This document shows, in pieces, positions 25,979 through 35,386 of a DNA stretch of 64,000 bases. A model generated the notes under the pieces. That model was not told where the DNA came from. It saw nothing but the letters and a program-made list of their open reading frames with translations, and did not search any database. The stretch's first letter is position 1. Each line of letters starts with the position of its first letter. A program made the position numbers and the translations under genes. Source of the stretch: Rothia nasimurium. GTDB lineage: Bacteria > Actinomycetota > Actinomycetes > Actinomycetales > Micrococcaceae. Location: NCBI RefSeq assembly GCF_014217215.1, contig NZ_CP056080.1:1798001-1862000 (forward strand), given 5' to 3'.

Positions 25979-27817
25979 TTAGCCGACGATGTCGAAGCTC
26001 TGCAGCTTCTTCTTGCTAGCCTTACCGCCGCTGTTCTGCAGGCCCAGCAATTCGGCGTAGATACCATCGGAGGCCGCCAGCTCGGCAGGGCTGCCCACCT
26101 CGTCGATACGCCCCTCCTTGAGGGTGACGATACGGTCTACCGTTGCGATGGTCGAGAGACGGTGGGCAATGATGAGGGAGGTTCGGCCCTCCATCAGCTC
26201 TTCCAGGCCTTTCTGTACAGCCCGCTCGGCCTTGGTGTCCAGGGCGCTGGTAGCCTCGTCAAGAATTAGAATCGGAGCGTCCTTGAGCATGGCCCGGGCA
26301 ATAGCGATACGCTGTTTCTGGCCGCCCGAGAGCTTCAGGCCGCGCTCACCGATGAGCGACTCGTAGCCGTCCGCAAACTTCGAGATGAAATCATGGGCGT
26401 TCGCCTTAATGGCAGCCTCGATGATTTGCTCCCGGGTAGCGTCGGGGCGGCCGTAGGCAATATTCTCGGCAATGGTACCCGAGAAGAGTGAGGCGTCCTG
26501 GAAGACCATGCCAATCAGCGAGCGCACCTGCGCCAGGTCGCTGCCGGCAATATCCATGCCATCAACCAGCACCCGGCCCTCGCGCGGGTCATAGAGACCT
26601 TCGAGTAGGGCCATGAGGGTCGACTTACCCCCGCCGGACTCCCCCACAAAGGCAATACGCTCACCGCGCTTCACCGCCAGATTAATCCCGTGCAGCACAT
26701 CTGATTCGCCCTCATAGCCGAAGGTCACGCCCTCAAAGCGGACGAGTTCGGCCCCGGGTTCAGCGGTGATGCTGGCGGCAGCGGCTTTAGTAGCGGAATC
26801 CGGACGCACCCCGGCAGCCCCGGCGGTAATGGCCAGGGCCCGGGCGTCTGACTGCCGTTCCATAACCTCGAAGTAGTCCTTAGAACCGGCAATAGCGCGC
26901 TGGGCTGTATCGACGATCCAGGAGAGCGAATTGATGGGAGCTACCGCCATGGCCAGAAGCTGAATGAGCAGCACCATTTCGCCGATGGTGAAGTCCCCGG
27001 CCAGGGTGCGCAGGAAAATCAGCAGGTAGAGGGCGAAGAAGATGAGGTTGAGGAAGGACAGGCGGGCAACGTCCATAGCGTGCCAGAACTTAGACTGGGC
27101 GCGGGTGAGCCCGATGGTCTTTTCAAAACGACCACCGAAATCAGTGAGTTCTCGGCGCTCGCGGCCGAAGGACTTCACCACGCGAATCTGCCCGATAACT
27201 TCGGCAAAGCGGCCGGACGCAATGTCGATGTTCTCGTTCTTCTCGCCTTCCCAGACCTGCCATTTTTCGCTGGTTTTGCTGGTGAGCCAGAAGTAGACCG
27301 GGAAGATAATAATGAGCAGCAAACCCAGAGGCCAGTAGTAGATGGAGCTAATCACAATCACCGAGACCGTGGTGAGCACCAGGGAGATGAAGGTGTTGCT
27401 CATGGTCTTCACGAAGTTGGTGACTTCGGTGATGGAGCGGTTGAGCCGGGCGATAATGGTGCCGGTCAGCTCGGTATCGAAGTAGGACAGGGGCAGGGAG
27501 AGCAGTTTCTCGTAGTAGCGCACCGACAGGATGGTGCGCATGCGCTGACTCATCACATCACCGATGTAGCCGCCGATGTTGGTGGTCAGCACGCTCACCA
27601 GCTGGGCTGCCAGGTAGGCAACCGCGAACCAGGCGATGGCTGTGCCGGTGGTGGGGGCTGAGCCGTTCAGGTGCCCTACGACGGCATCGGTTGCCCCTGA
27701 AATAATGAAGGGGGCCAGCAGGGAGGTTGCGCTGGTGAGCACCGCACAGATGATGATTCCCACGAAGTAGGGCCACAGCTCTTGAGTGGCTCTAACGATT
27801 CTGGCGATACTTTTCAT
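25979..27817 (-). CDS. ABC exporter, fused permease and ATPase
   Basis: A 612-aa half-transporter that works as a dimer. The membrane domain (about 1-320) has six helices; the ATPase domain has Walker A GESGGGKST, Q-loop MVFQDASLF, signature LSGGQKQRIAIARAM, Walker B ILILDEATSALD and the switch His in IIAHRLSTI. Such B-type exporters move drugs, lipids or peptides; the substrate is not told by sequence. AGGTAGGGA precedes the ATG. It is a single-gene unit with hairpins before and after it. Confidence 0.93.
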   Translation of the reverse strand: MKSIARIVRATQELWPYFVGIIICAVLTSATSLLAPFIISGATDAVVGHLNGSAPTTGTAIAWFAVAYLAAQLVSVLTTNIGGYIGDVMSQRMRTILSVRYYEKLLSLPLSYFDTELTGTIIARLNRSITEVTNFVKTMSNTFISLVLTTVSVIVISSIYYWPLGLLLIIIFPVYFWLTSKTSEKWQVWEGEKNENIDIASGRFAEVIGQIRVVKSFGRERRELTDFGGRFEKTIGLTRAQSKFWHAMDVARLSFLNLIFFALYLLIFLRTLAGDFTIGEMVLLIQLLAMAVAPINSLSWIVDTAQRAIAGSKDYFEVMERQSDARALAITAGAAGVRPDSATKAAAASITAEPGAELVRFEGVTFGYEGESDVLHGINLAVKRGERIAFVGESGGGKSTLMALLEGLYDPREGRVLVDGMDIAGSDLAQVRSLIGMVFQDASLFSGTIAENIAYGRPDATREQIIEAAIKANAHDFISKFADGYESLIGERGLKLSGGQKQRIAIARAMLKDAPILILDEATSALDTKAERAVQKGLEELMEGRTSLIIAHRLSTIATVDRIVTLKEGRIDEVGSPAELAASDGIYAELLGLQNSGGKASKKKLQSFDIVG

Positions 27818-27923
27818 GAAAATCCCTACCTGCCGGTGTTCTTGTGGTGCCCCACTACCCTACCGCCAGCGTCCGCCCACATGGTTGAGGGAGCGGTGTT
27901 CTTTTGCCCACGCGGGTAGCACA

Positions 27924-27976
27924 AAGCCCCGGCGGGTGTCTTGTCCTTGGGTAAGGACGGACGCCCGCCGGGGCTT
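27924..27976 (-). terminator. Terminator after the GlsB/YeaQ-type gene
   Basis: AAGCCCCGGCGGGTGTC (27924-27940) pairs with GACGCCCGCCGGGGCTT (27960-27976) with one wobble; the loop has a smaller GTCCTT/AAGGAC stem. It lies just after the stop at 28005 on the minus strand. Confidence 0.85.
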
Positions 27977-28004
27977 AGAGACTAAAGGGCTAGGCCGCTA
28001 GGGC

Positions 28005-28268
28005 TTAGGCCTTGTTCTTGGTGATGGCACCGTAGATCCAGAGGACCAGCAGGGAACCTACAACGGCGGTGAAGAGGGTGCCGATGCTGAAGCTCTGAAT
28101 GCCGTCTGACAGGCCGGGGATGAAGCTACCGATAAAGCCACCGAGAAGCGCACCTACGATACCGAGAACCATGGTGACCAGGATGCCGCCACCCTGCTTA
28201 CCGGGCATAATCAGCTTTGCGAGGGCACCAGCAATGAGACCAAGAACGATCCAACCGAAAATTGACAT
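28005..28268 (-). CDS. GlsB/YeaQ/YmgE family stress membrane protein
   Basis: An 87-aa protein with three hydrophobic helices and the family pattern: FGWIVLGLIAGALAKLIMPG, GGGILVTMVLGIVGALLGGF and a last helix before NKA. Members are induced by general stress in many bacteria; their molecular role is unknown. A GAAGGAAAAC site precedes the ATG at 28268. Confidence 0.93.
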   Translation of the reverse strand: MSIFGWIVLGLIAGALAKLIMPGKQGGGILVTMVLGIVGALLGGFIGSFIPGLSDGIQSFSIGTLFTAVVGSLLVLWIYGAITKNKA

Positions 28269-28413
28269 GTTTTCCTTCTTTCATAGGGTTACGGGGGTGA
28301 GCACGAATTGTTCAGTGTACTTCTAGTTTATATCAAATTCCAAGATAAAGCTAAGCAAGCTACGAGTGTGCTGGCTTACCATTTCCCCGTATTACGCCCT
28401 CGACCCCACATAG

Positions 28414-28464
28414 AAACCCCCACCACCGACAAACCCTGCTATGGGTTGCCAGCAGTGGGGGTTT
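28414..28464 (-). terminator. Terminator after the symporter gene
   Basis: AAACCCCCAC (28414-28423) pairs with GTGGGGGTTT (28455-28464), with a second CTGCT/AGCAG stem inside. It lies about 25 bases after the stop of the SSS-family symporter gene. Confidence 0.82.
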
Positions 28465-28489
28465 ACAGCAAGCGCAAGCCTACCGGCTC

Positions 28490-30112
28490 TTAGTGGTCGA
28501 TAGCTCCTTCAGCTCCAACGCCGGTAAGAGAGCGGACTTCCATCTCAGCCTGCTTAATTTCGTCTTCCTTATCGCCACCGAGTGAACCCAGGAAGCCCAG
28601 CAGGAAGGCTGCAGGAATCGCTACGATACCGGGGTTAGCCAGGGGGAACCAGGCAAAGTCAGCACCGGGAATCATAGCGGCCTCAGAACCGGACATCACC
28701 GGGGAGAAGATAATCAGGATCACCGAGATGCCCAGACCGCCGTACATAGACCACAGGGCACCGCGGGTCTTGAAGCCCTTCCAGAAGAGGGAGTAAACGA
28801 TGGTGGGCAGGTTAGCCGAGGCAGCTACCGCGAAAGCCAGAGCCACCAGGAAGGCTACGTTCTGCCCCTGAGCGCCGATGCCACCTGCAATGGACAGCAG
28901 GCCAATAACAACCACGGTGGTTTTTGCTACGCGGATTTCCTTGGCAGGATCAGCATTGCCCTTGCAGATAACGTTAGTGTAGATATCGTGGGCGAAGGAG
29001 GCGGACGCGGTAATCGCCAGACCCGCCACCACGGCCAGGATGGTTGCGAAAGCAACCGCCGCGATAACACCCATCAGCAGGGAACCACCCAGCTCGAAGG
29101 CCAGCAAGGGGGCTGCCGAGTTGACGCCGCCGGGGGCCGCCTTGATAGCGTCCGCACCCACCAGAGCTGCAGCGCCGAAGCCGAGCACCAGGGTGAAGAG
29201 GTAGAAGAGGCCGATCAGCACAATAGCCCAGACCACCGACTTACGAGCTTCCTTAGCTGTGGGAACGGTGTAGAAGCGCATCAGAACGTGAGGCAGGCCA
29301 GCTGCACCAAAGACCAGAGCCAGGGAGAGAGAGATAAAGTCCAGCTTGGTCAGATCATTCAGACCGTATTTGAGACCGGGCTCCAAAATGGCCGGGTTAC
29401 CGGAGGTTTCAACCGCCGAGCCGAGCATCGCGGAGAAGTTGAAGCCGTAGATTGCCAGAATCCAGATGGTCATAATAGCAACACCAGAAACCAGCAGAAC
29501 AGCCTTAATAATCTGCACCCAGGTAGTGCCCTTCATACCGCCGATGAGCACGTACACAATCATGAGTACGCCCACGATGATGATGACCAGTGACTGGCCA
29601 GCCTTGGAGCTAATACCCATCAGCAGGGAGACCAGGGCACCCGCACCGGCCATCTGGGCCAGCAGGTAGAAGAGGGTAACTGCCAGGGTTGAGATACAGG
29701 CAGCAATTCGGACGGGGCGTTGGCGCAGACGGAAGGAGAGCACATCCGCCATGGTGAACTTACCGGTATTACGCAGGGGCTCAGCTACCAACAGCAGCGC
29801 TACCAGCCAAGCAACCAGGAAGCCAATCGAGTAGAGGAAGCCGTCATACCCCTGCAGGGCAATAGCACCCACAATACCCAGGAAGGAGGCAGCCGAGAGG
29901 TAGTCACCCGCGATAGCAAGACCATTTTGGGTACCGCTAAAGGATCGCCCACCGGCGTAGTAATCTGCCGCGGTCTTATTGTTCTTAGAGGCGCGAAGCA
30001 CCACCACCATGGTGGCCAAAACGAAAGCCCCGAAAACTGCCATGTTCACCCAGGGGGTGCCCACGGTCTGAGTGCTAGCTTCAGCAGCCAGCAGAGTTCC
30101 TGTTGACGTCAT
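28490..30112 (-). CDS. Sodium/solute symporter, acetate/monocarboxylate type (ActP/MctC-like)
   Basis: A 540-aa member of the sodium:solute symporter family with about 13 membrane helices. The GGRSFSGTQNGLAIAGDYLSA start of the ActP/MctC group is present, as is SASFLGIVGAIALQGYDG. Members import acetate, pyruvate or propionate. It follows a DUF485 gene, the usual partner (YjcH-ActP). The ATG at 30112 has AAGGGG eight bases upstream; a start three codons earlier has none. With the pfl module nearby, monocarboxylate uptake may fit the fermentation lifestyle, which is inference. Confidence 0.93.
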   Translation of the reverse strand: MTSTGTLLAAEASTQTVGTPWVNMAVFGAFVLATMVVVLRASKNNKTAADYYAGGRSFSGTQNGLAIAGDYLSAASFLGIVGAIALQGYDGFLYSIGFLVAWLVALLLVAEPLRNTGKFTMADVLSFRLRQRPVRIAACISTLAVTLFYLLAQMAGAGALVSLLMGISSKAGQSLVIIIVGVLMIVYVLIGGMKGTTWVQIIKAVLLVSGVAIMTIWILAIYGFNFSAMLGSAVETSGNPAILEPGLKYGLNDLTKLDFISLSLALVFGAAGLPHVLMRFYTVPTAKEARKSVVWAIVLIGLFYLFTLVLGFGAAALVGADAIKAAPGGVNSAAPLLAFELGGSLLMGVIAAVAFATILAVVAGLAITASASFAHDIYTNVICKGNADPAKEIRVAKTTVVVIGLLSIAGGIGAQGQNVAFLVALAFAVAASANLPTIVYSLFWKGFKTRGALWSMYGGLGISVILIIFSPVMSGSEAAMIPGADFAWFPLANPGIVAIPAAFLLGFLGSLGGDKEDEIKQAEMEVRSLTGVGAEGAIDH

Positions 30113-30124
30113 GAGATTCACCCC

Positions 30125-30496
30125 TTAGTGAGTCTTATGGGCGTAGTGCCCTGATTCAATGTCAGCGCGAAGGCTGCTTGCGCGCGGGTCAAGCTTCTTG
30201 TTTGCAAAAGCCACATACCAGCCGGTGATGGTGAACGTGGTGACAAACTGCAAAAGACCGAAGATGATGCCGATATTAACGTTGCCCAGCACCTTGGTCG
30301 ACATGAACCCGGGGGCATACACCGCCAGAATCACGTAGAGCAGGTACCAAACAAGGAAGGCCACGGTCATAGGAAAGACGAAGGACCTGCGGGTTGTGCG
30401 AAGCTCTTTAAACTCACCGCTATTCTGGGCGGCCCGGAAGTCAACGTGCTCAGCGTCAATAACGGGCTGGTGAGACTCAGGTGATGTGTGTGCCAT
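30125..30496 (-). CDS. DUF485 membrane protein (YjcH-like), symporter partner
   Basis: A 123-aa protein with two membrane helices and the DUF485 pattern FKELRTTRRSFVFPMTVAF, YVILAVYAP and GLLQFVTTFTITGWYVAFAN. DUF485 proteins are encoded directly before ActP-type symporters, 12 bases apart here. AAAGGAGG precedes the ATG at 30496; the longer frame to 30523 overlaps that site. Confidence 0.93.
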   Translation of the reverse strand: MAHTSPESHQPVIDAEHVDFRAAQNSGEFKELRTTRRSFVFPMTVAFLVWYLLYVILAVYAPGFMSTKVLGNVNIGIIFGLLQFVTTFTITGWYVAFANKKLDPRASSLRADIESGHYAHKTH

Positions 30497-30568
30497 CACT
30501 ACCTCCTTTGTGTAACTGAACACACATTAGCCTGTTATCTGCATTACACACAAGTCTCTAGATTAAAA

Positions 30569-30605
30569 AGTGCGGACCACCTGAATATTTCAGGTGATCC
30601 GCACT
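30569..30605 (-). terminator. Terminator after the DivIVA-like gene
   Basis: AGTGCGGA and ACCTGAA (30569-30585) face TTCAGGT and TCCGCACT (to 30605), with a two-base internal mismatch. It follows the stop at 30623 and separates the DUF485-symporter unit. Confidence 0.8.
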
Positions 30606-30622
30606 CGACAGCTCTCGTTGAC

Positions 30623-31216
30623 CTACGGGGTAGTGTCTTTGAGGTACTCAATTGCTCGGTCCAAGAAGGCATCGACCTGGGTTTCCTCGTAGCAGATATC
30701 CCCCGTTGCCGGGCTAAAAGCTGTCGCCCTGATATCAGCGGGGGTGAGGACGTCCGTCCCCTCCATGTGAGCAAAAAGCCGGTCACAGAGGGCATCGACT
30801 TCTGCCGTGAAATACCCCTTGGTCAACTTTTTAGCGGGTCTGCGGAAGCGCTCCCCGGCAGGACGCTCGAGACGCCCGAGCAGGAGCTCCCGTAGCTCTT
30901 GCACCGCCTGATCCCAGGTGTGCTGCCCGTACCGCTGCAGATACAGTTGCTTCTCTAGCTCACAGAAACGGTCTTCCACCTTATCGAGGGCAGCATCCAC
31001 GTCCTGCGCGTCATAGCCACCGCTCTCCCCCTCAAAGATGGCTTCACGCACCGTCCGGGAGGTATGTATGTCCTTGCCCAGCTCTGCGCCGGAAAGCATC
31101 AATTCGTAGTCGTCGGCTAGGCGGCTGAAGAATGAATCTACAGCAGCTACCGAGTACCCCTTCTCGTGGGAACTAACCCGGCGGAATTCACCGGAAGATT
31201 CAGCCTGATGTTTCAT
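30623..31216 (-). CDS. DivIVA-domain protein with repeated motifs
   Basis: A 197-aa soluble protein. The DivIVA-type pattern F-x-GY-x-VD-F repeats: FRRVSSHEKGYSVAAVDSFF (11-30), FEGESGGYDAQDVDAALDKV (61-80), FRRPAKKLTKGYFTAEVDAL (about 124-143) and a looser copy FSPATGDICYEETQVDAF (about 167-184). Full-length DivIVA/Wag31 has a single such motif followed by coiled coils; this is a compact repeat version. Related small proteins in actinobacteria are placed near cdsA and frr. A role at the pole or septum is inference. Confidence 0.85.
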   Translation of the reverse strand: MKHQAESSGEFRRVSSHEKGYSVAAVDSFFSRLADDYELMLSGAELGKDIHTSRTVREAIFEGESGGYDAQDVDAALDKVEDRFCELEKQLYLQRYGQHTWDQAVQELRELLLGRLERPAGERFRRPAKKLTKGYFTAEVDALCDRLFAHMEGTDVLTPADIRATAFSPATGDICYEETQVDAFLDRAIEYLKDTTP

Positions 31217-31249
31217 TGAGCCTCCAAATATCTGACAGCCCTCTGCCTC

Positions 31250-32095
31250 TTAGAAGAGAGCTGAGAGTACCGAGAAAATCACGTAGCCGATGGCGATAGC
31301 GAACACGATGGAATCCAGGCGGTCCATCACGCCACCGTGGCCAGGCAGAATATGCGACATATCTTTGATTCCGATTTCACGCTTGACCATGGATTCCCCC
31401 AGGTCGCCCGCTGTTGAAGCTACGACCAGGAAAATCGCCACAATCAGGCCGTACCACCAGGGGTCACCGATGAAGAGCGAACAGATGATGCCCACGATAA
31501 TGGAGCCCACCATCGACCCGGCAAAGCCCTCCCAGGTTTTCTTGGGAGAGATCTTGGGGGCCATGGGGGTCTTACCCCATTTTACGCCGGCGATGTAGCC
31601 CCAGGTATCGTTGCCGATAGCCATGAGCAGAATCATGAGCACCTTGCCGGGGCCCGATTCTTCGCGGTAGAGCAACAGGGCCAGGGAAATCATGAAGGGC
31701 ACCCAGGACATCACGAAGATAGAGCCCATAATCGACATAATCATGCCGTCGCGGTGCCCCACGATACGCCAGCCAATCAGCACCAGAATCGAGGCGACCA
31801 CGGTAAAAATCAGCCAGGACCCGCCCCCATAGTAGGCGGCAAAAGGCATGACAAAGGCTGTTGCAACGGCGGGGATAACGGGGATTCCCATGCCGCGTTT
31901 CTGGTTGAGCCCGTGGCAGACCTCCCAGGTACCTACCGACACGGCAGCAGCCGCCAGGAGCACAAGAATAAGAGGGACAAAAAACAAACCCACCGCCAGC
32001 AACGCGCCCAGCACGAGGCCGACGGTGATGGCGGCGGGTAGGTTCCTGCCGGCTTTAGAGGCCTGGGGCGGCTGTTCTTGAGATTGAACAGTCAT
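31250..32095 (-). CDS. cdsA: Phosphatidate cytidylyltransferase
   Basis: CdsA makes CDP-diacylglycerol from phosphatidate and CTP at the membrane. The 281-aa protein has about eight helices and the signature VKREIGIKDMSHILPGHGGV followed by MDRLDS near the C-terminus. Position after frr in the rpsB-tsf-pyrH-frr-cdsA string is conserved; the frr stop is seven bases from its start. Confidence 0.96.
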   Translation of the reverse strand: MTVQSQEQPPQASKAGRNLPAAITVGLVLGALLAVGLFFVPLILVLLAAAAVSVGTWEVCHGLNQKRGMGIPVIPAVATAFVMPFAAYYGGGSWLIFTVVASILVLIGWRIVGHRDGMIMSIMGSIFVMSWVPFMISLALLLYREESGPGKVLMILLMAIGNDTWGYIAGVKWGKTPMAPKISPKKTWEGFAGSMVGSIIVGIICSLFIGDPWWYGLIVAIFLVVASTAGDLGESMVKREIGIKDMSHILPGHGGVMDRLDSIVFAIAIGYVIFSVLSALF

Positions 32096-32101
32096 TCGGA
32101 T

Positions 32102-32659
32102 TTAGACCTCGAGCAGTTCAGCTTCCTTGGACTTCAGCAGCGCATCAACGGTGTCGATGTGCTTCTTGGTCAGGGCATCGAGTTCCTTTTCACCGCGTGC
32201 GCCCTCGTCTTCACCGATTTCGCCGTCCTTGACCAGCTTGTCGAGCGCGGTCTTGGCGTGGCGGCGGGTGTTGCGCACAGCAACGCGGCCTTCTTCAGCC
32301 TTGTGGCCTGCCATCTTGATGTATTCCTTGCGGCGCTCTTCGGTCATTTCGGGCATGACAACGCGCACGACGTTGCCGTCGTTGGCAGGGTTAGCACCGA
32401 GGTCGGAATCGCGGATTGCCTTTTCGATGGCACCCAGGGCGCTCTTGTCGTAGGGGGTAATCAGGACGGTGCGAGCTTCGGGGGTCTGGAAGGACGCCAG
32501 CTGCTGCAGGGGGGTGGGTGCACCGTAGTAGTCTGCGGTGAGGTTTGCGAAGAGGGCGGGGTTGGCGCGTCCGGTGCGGATTGAGGCAAATTCGTTCTTG
32601 AGGGCCTCGACGGACTTGTCCATCTTTTCGCCGGCTTCGAGCAGGGTTTCTTCAACCAT
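32102..32659 (-). CDS. frr: Ribosome recycling factor
   Basis: RRF splits post-termination ribosomes together with EF-G. The 185-aa protein shows SIRTGRANPALF, YYGAPTPLQQLASFQTPEAR, and RVVMPEMTEERRKEYIKMAG. Length and motifs are complete. It lies 81 bp from pyrH on the same strand. Confidence 0.98.
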   Translation of the reverse strand: MVEETLLEAGEKMDKSVEALKNEFASIRTGRANPALFANLTADYYGAPTPLQQLASFQTPEARTVLITPYDKSALGAIEKAIRDSDLGANPANDGNVVRVVMPEMTEERRKEYIKMAGHKAEEGRVAVRNTRRHAKTALDKLVKDGEIGEDEGARGEKELDALTKKHIDTVDALLKSKEAELLEV

Positions 32660-32740
32660 CTGTTGTTAGTCCTTTAGGGTTGTGCCCGTTAGTGGGCGCT
32701 GTATAGGTAGTCTCTATCTAGTCTAGTGGTCTTGGAGCCT

Positions 32741-33481
32741 TTAGGCAGTGACCAGAGTGCCGATCTCTTCACCTAAAATTGCGCGAGCCACATTTCCCTC
32801 TCCCTGCATACCGAAGACACGCATGGTGACGTTGTTGTCCTTGCAGAGGGAGAATGCGGTCTGGTCCATGACGCGGATATTGCGCTTGAGGGCCTCGTCG
32901 TAGGTGAGCTTGTAGAGGCGCTCGGCGTTGGGGTCCTTGTTGGGGTCGGCGGTGTAGATACCGTCCACACCGTTCTTGGCGACGAGGACCTCGTCAGCAT
33001 GGATTTCGAGGGCACGCTGGGCTGAGACGGTATCGGTGGAGAAGTAGGGCAGACCTGCGCCAGCACCGAAGATGACGACGCGGTCTTTTTGCATGTGGCG
33101 GATGGCGCGGCGGGGGATATAGTTTTCTGCGACCTGCTGCATGGAGATGGCAGACTGAACGCGGGTGTCGATGCCGGCCTGCTCAAGGAAGTCCTGCAGG
33201 GCAAGAGAGTTCATGACGGTACCGAGCATACCGATGTTGTCGGCGCGGGAACGGTCCATGCCAGCCTCTGAAAGCTCTGCGCCGCGGAAGAAGTTACCGC
33301 CACCGACGACGACTGCGACTTCGACCTGGCCGATGGTTGAGGCAATCTGTTCTGCAATGCCGCGGACGACCTCGGTGGAGATACCGACTTCACCGCCACC
33401 GAAGACCTCGCCGGAGAGCTTGAGTAGGACGCGGCGACGGCCAGTGTCGTCGCGGTGGATGGTTCGGGTTGACTCTGCCAT
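32741..33481 (-). CDS. pyrH: UMP kinase
   Basis: PyrH phosphorylates UMP to UDP, in the amino acid kinase fold, and is allosterically controlled by GTP and UTP. The 246-aa protein shows [25 protein letters not shown] and [12 protein letters not shown]. Start ATG at 33481 ([11 protein letters not shown]) follows AGGAGG by six bases; an upstream in-frame start at 33553 overlaps a terminator stem and is rejected. Confidence 0.97.
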   Translation of the reverse strand: MAESTRTIHRDDTGRRRVLLKLSGEVFGGGEVGISTEVVRGIAEQIASTIGQVEVAVVVGGGNFFRGAELSEAGMDRSRADNIGMLGTVMNSLALQDFLEQAGIDTRVQSAISMQQVAENYIPRRAIRHMQKDRVVIFGAGAGLPYFSTDTVSAQRALEIHADEVLVAKNGVDGIYTADPNKDPNAERLYKLTYDEALKRNIRVMDQTAFSLCKDNNVTMRVFGMQGEGNVARAILGEEIGTLVTA

Positions 33482-33553
33482 GGTGGCCCTCCTGAAAAAG
33501 GTCAAAAATTTTTTGCGGCATCCGTTGCGCGCTTTGTTTCTAGCATACGGCAA

Positions 33554-33580
33554 AGGGGAGCCCCTGTGCGGGGCTCCCCT
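33554..33580 (-). terminator. Hairpin between tsf and pyrH
   Basis: AGGGGAGCCCC (33554-33564) pairs exactly with GGGGCTCCCCT (33570-33580) around a five-base loop, just after the tsf stop. Terminator or attenuator ahead of pyrH. Confidence 0.85.
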
Positions 33581-33622
33581 GAGCTATGAGCTTTTTTGGT
33601 GCTCAATCACACCTGATGAGTA

Positions 33623-34453
33623 TTAGGCGCCGACGCGGAAACGCTCGAAAGCGGTTGCGGTTGCACCGTTCTCCTCGAGAACTGCAGCTACAGACTTTGA
33701 GGAGTCCTTAGCGAAGTCCTGGTCGAGCAGGGTGTTTTCCTTGTAGAAAGCCTTGAGCTTACCTTCAACGATCTTGGGGATGATCTGCTCGGGCTTGCCT
33801 TCGCCGCGTGCGGTTTCTTCAGCAACGCGCTTCTCAGCCTCGATGTCCTCAGCTGAGATGGAGTCTGAGTTGAGGTACTTGGGGCTCATTGCAGCGATGT
33901 GAACAGCTACGTCGTGAGCAACTTCCTCGGTGTTCTCGCCAGCTACTGCGAGCAGAACGCCAACCTGTGCGGGCAGGTCCTTGGAGGTCTTGTGCAGGTA
34001 AACTGCAACGTTCTCGCCCTCAACGCGAGCTACGCGGCGAACAACGATCTTTTCGCCGAGCAGGGCGCCTGCTTCGGTGGTGAGCTCGTCGACGGTCTTA
34101 CCTTCGTAAGAAGCTGCCTTGAGTTCTTCCAGGGTAGAAGCGTTAGCGGCAACTGCTGCTTCGAGAACGTCGTTACCGAACTTGATGAAGGGCTCAGACT
34201 TAGCAACGAAGTCGGTTTCTGAGTTAACTTCAATCATGAAGCCGACGCCGTTTTCTACGCGTGCAGCAACGAGGCCTTCTGCGGTTGCACGGCCTTCGCG
34301 CTTGGTGACGCCCTTGAGGCCCTTAACGCGGATGATTTCCATTGCCTTCTGCTGGTCGCCGTTGGCCTCGTCGAGGGCCTTCTTGACGTCGAGCATGCCT
34401 GCGCCAGTCTTTTCGCGCAGAGCCTTGATGTCGGCTGCGGTGTAGTTCGCCAT
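33623..34453 (-). CDS. tsf: Elongation factor Ts
   Basis: EF-Ts is the nucleotide exchange factor of EF-Tu. The 276-aa protein has the UBA-like opening ADIKALREKTGAGMLDVKKA, VNSETDFVAKSEPF and the dimerisation core with KDLPAQVGVLLAV. It follows rpsB by 123 bp, the universal order. Confidence 0.98.
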   Translation of the reverse strand: MANYTAADIKALREKTGAGMLDVKKALDEANGDQQKAMEIIRVKGLKGVTKREGRATAEGLVAARVENGVGFMIEVNSETDFVAKSEPFIKFGNDVLEAAVAANASTLEELKAASYEGKTVDELTTEAGALLGEKIVVRRVARVEGENVAVYLHKTSKDLPAQVGVLLAVAGENTEEVAHDVAVHIAAMSPKYLNSDSISAEDIEAEKRVAEETARGEGKPEQIIPKIVEGKLKAFYKENTLLDQDFAKDSSKSVAAVLEENGATATAFERFRVGA

Positions 34454-34526
34454 GGTGAACTCCTTATATTTTGAACAGATTAGGGAAATCTATTGGGTTC
34501 CTGCCGGTATCTTCGGCAGAAGAGGT

Positions 34527-34566
34527 GAGAACGGCACCCACCGAATGTGGGCGGGTGCCGTTTCTC
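34527..34566 (-). terminator. Hairpin between rpsB and tsf
   Basis: GAGAACGGCACCC (34527-34539) pairs with GGGTGCCGTTTCTC (34553-34566) with a one-base bulge, ten bases after the rpsB stop. It may attenuate rpsB-tsf read-through. Confidence 0.8.
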
Positions 34567-34576
34567 GTATGAGGCT

Positions 34577-35386
34577 TTACTTAGCTTCTTCAGCGGGTGC
34601 TTCTGCCTTAGCAGCTTCGTGCTGCTCGAGCAGTTCGCGCTCCCATTCAGCCATGGGCTCTTCAGAAGCGTTAGCTGACTTGCCGGCCTTCTTGTTTTCG
34701 CGTTCCAGCAGACCTTCAGCAACTGCGTCCGCGATGACGCGGGTGAGCAGGTTGACGGAGCGGATTGCGTCGTCGTTGCCGGGGATGGGGAAGGATACTT
34801 CGTCGGGGTCGCAGTTGGTGTCGAGGATAGCAACTACGGGGATGCCGAGCTTCTGAGCTTCGTCAACAGCCAGGTGTTCCTTCTTGGTGTCAACTACCCA
34901 GATCAGTGAGGGAGCCTTGGTGAGGTTACGGATACCACCGAGGGTCTTCTCGAGCTTCTCGTGCTCGCGACGCAGAAGCAGCAGTTCCTTCTTGGTGAAC
35001 TGTGAGCCTGCGACGTCGTCGAAGTCGATCTGCTCGAGTTCCTTCATGCGCTCGATGCGCTTTGAAACGGTTGCGAAGTTGGTGAGCATACCACCGAGCC
35101 AGCGGTGGTTGACGTAGGGCATGTTCACGCGGGTAGCCTGCTCAGCGATGGCTTCCTGAGCCTGCTTCTTGGTACCAACGAACAGAACGGTGCCGCCGTG
35201 AGCAACGGTTGCCTTAACAGCTTCGTAAGCCTGGTCGATGAAGGCCAGTGACTGCTGCAGGTCGATGATGTAGATGCCGTTGCGCTCGGTGAGGATGAAG
35301 CGCTTCATCTTGGGGTTCCAGCGGCGGGTCTGGTGACCGAAGTGGACACCTGAATCGAGAAGCTGGCGCATAGTTACGACGGGCAT
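34577..35386 (-). CDS. rpsB: 30S ribosomal protein S2
   Basis: The 269-aa S2 shows [20 protein letters not shown], the [17 protein letters not shown] helix, [13 protein letters not shown] and [20 protein letters not shown], with the acidic Ala/Glu C-terminal tail typical of actinobacteria. AAGGAG precedes the ATG. It is first in the rpsB-tsf-pyrH-frr-cdsA string and has a long non-coding leader. Confidence 0.98.
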   Translation of the reverse strand: MPVVTMRQLLDSGVHFGHQTRRWNPKMKRFILTERNGIYIIDLQQSLAFIDQAYEAVKATVAHGGTVLFVGTKKQAQEAIAEQATRVNMPYVNHRWLGGMLTNFATVSKRIERMKELEQIDFDDVAGSQFTKKELLLLRREHEKLEKTLGGIRNLTKAPSLIWVVDTKKEHLAVDEAQKLGIPVVAILDTNCDPDEVSFPIPGNDDAIRSVNLLTRVIADAVAEGLLERENKKAGKSANASEEPMAEWERELLEQHEAAKAEAPAEEAK

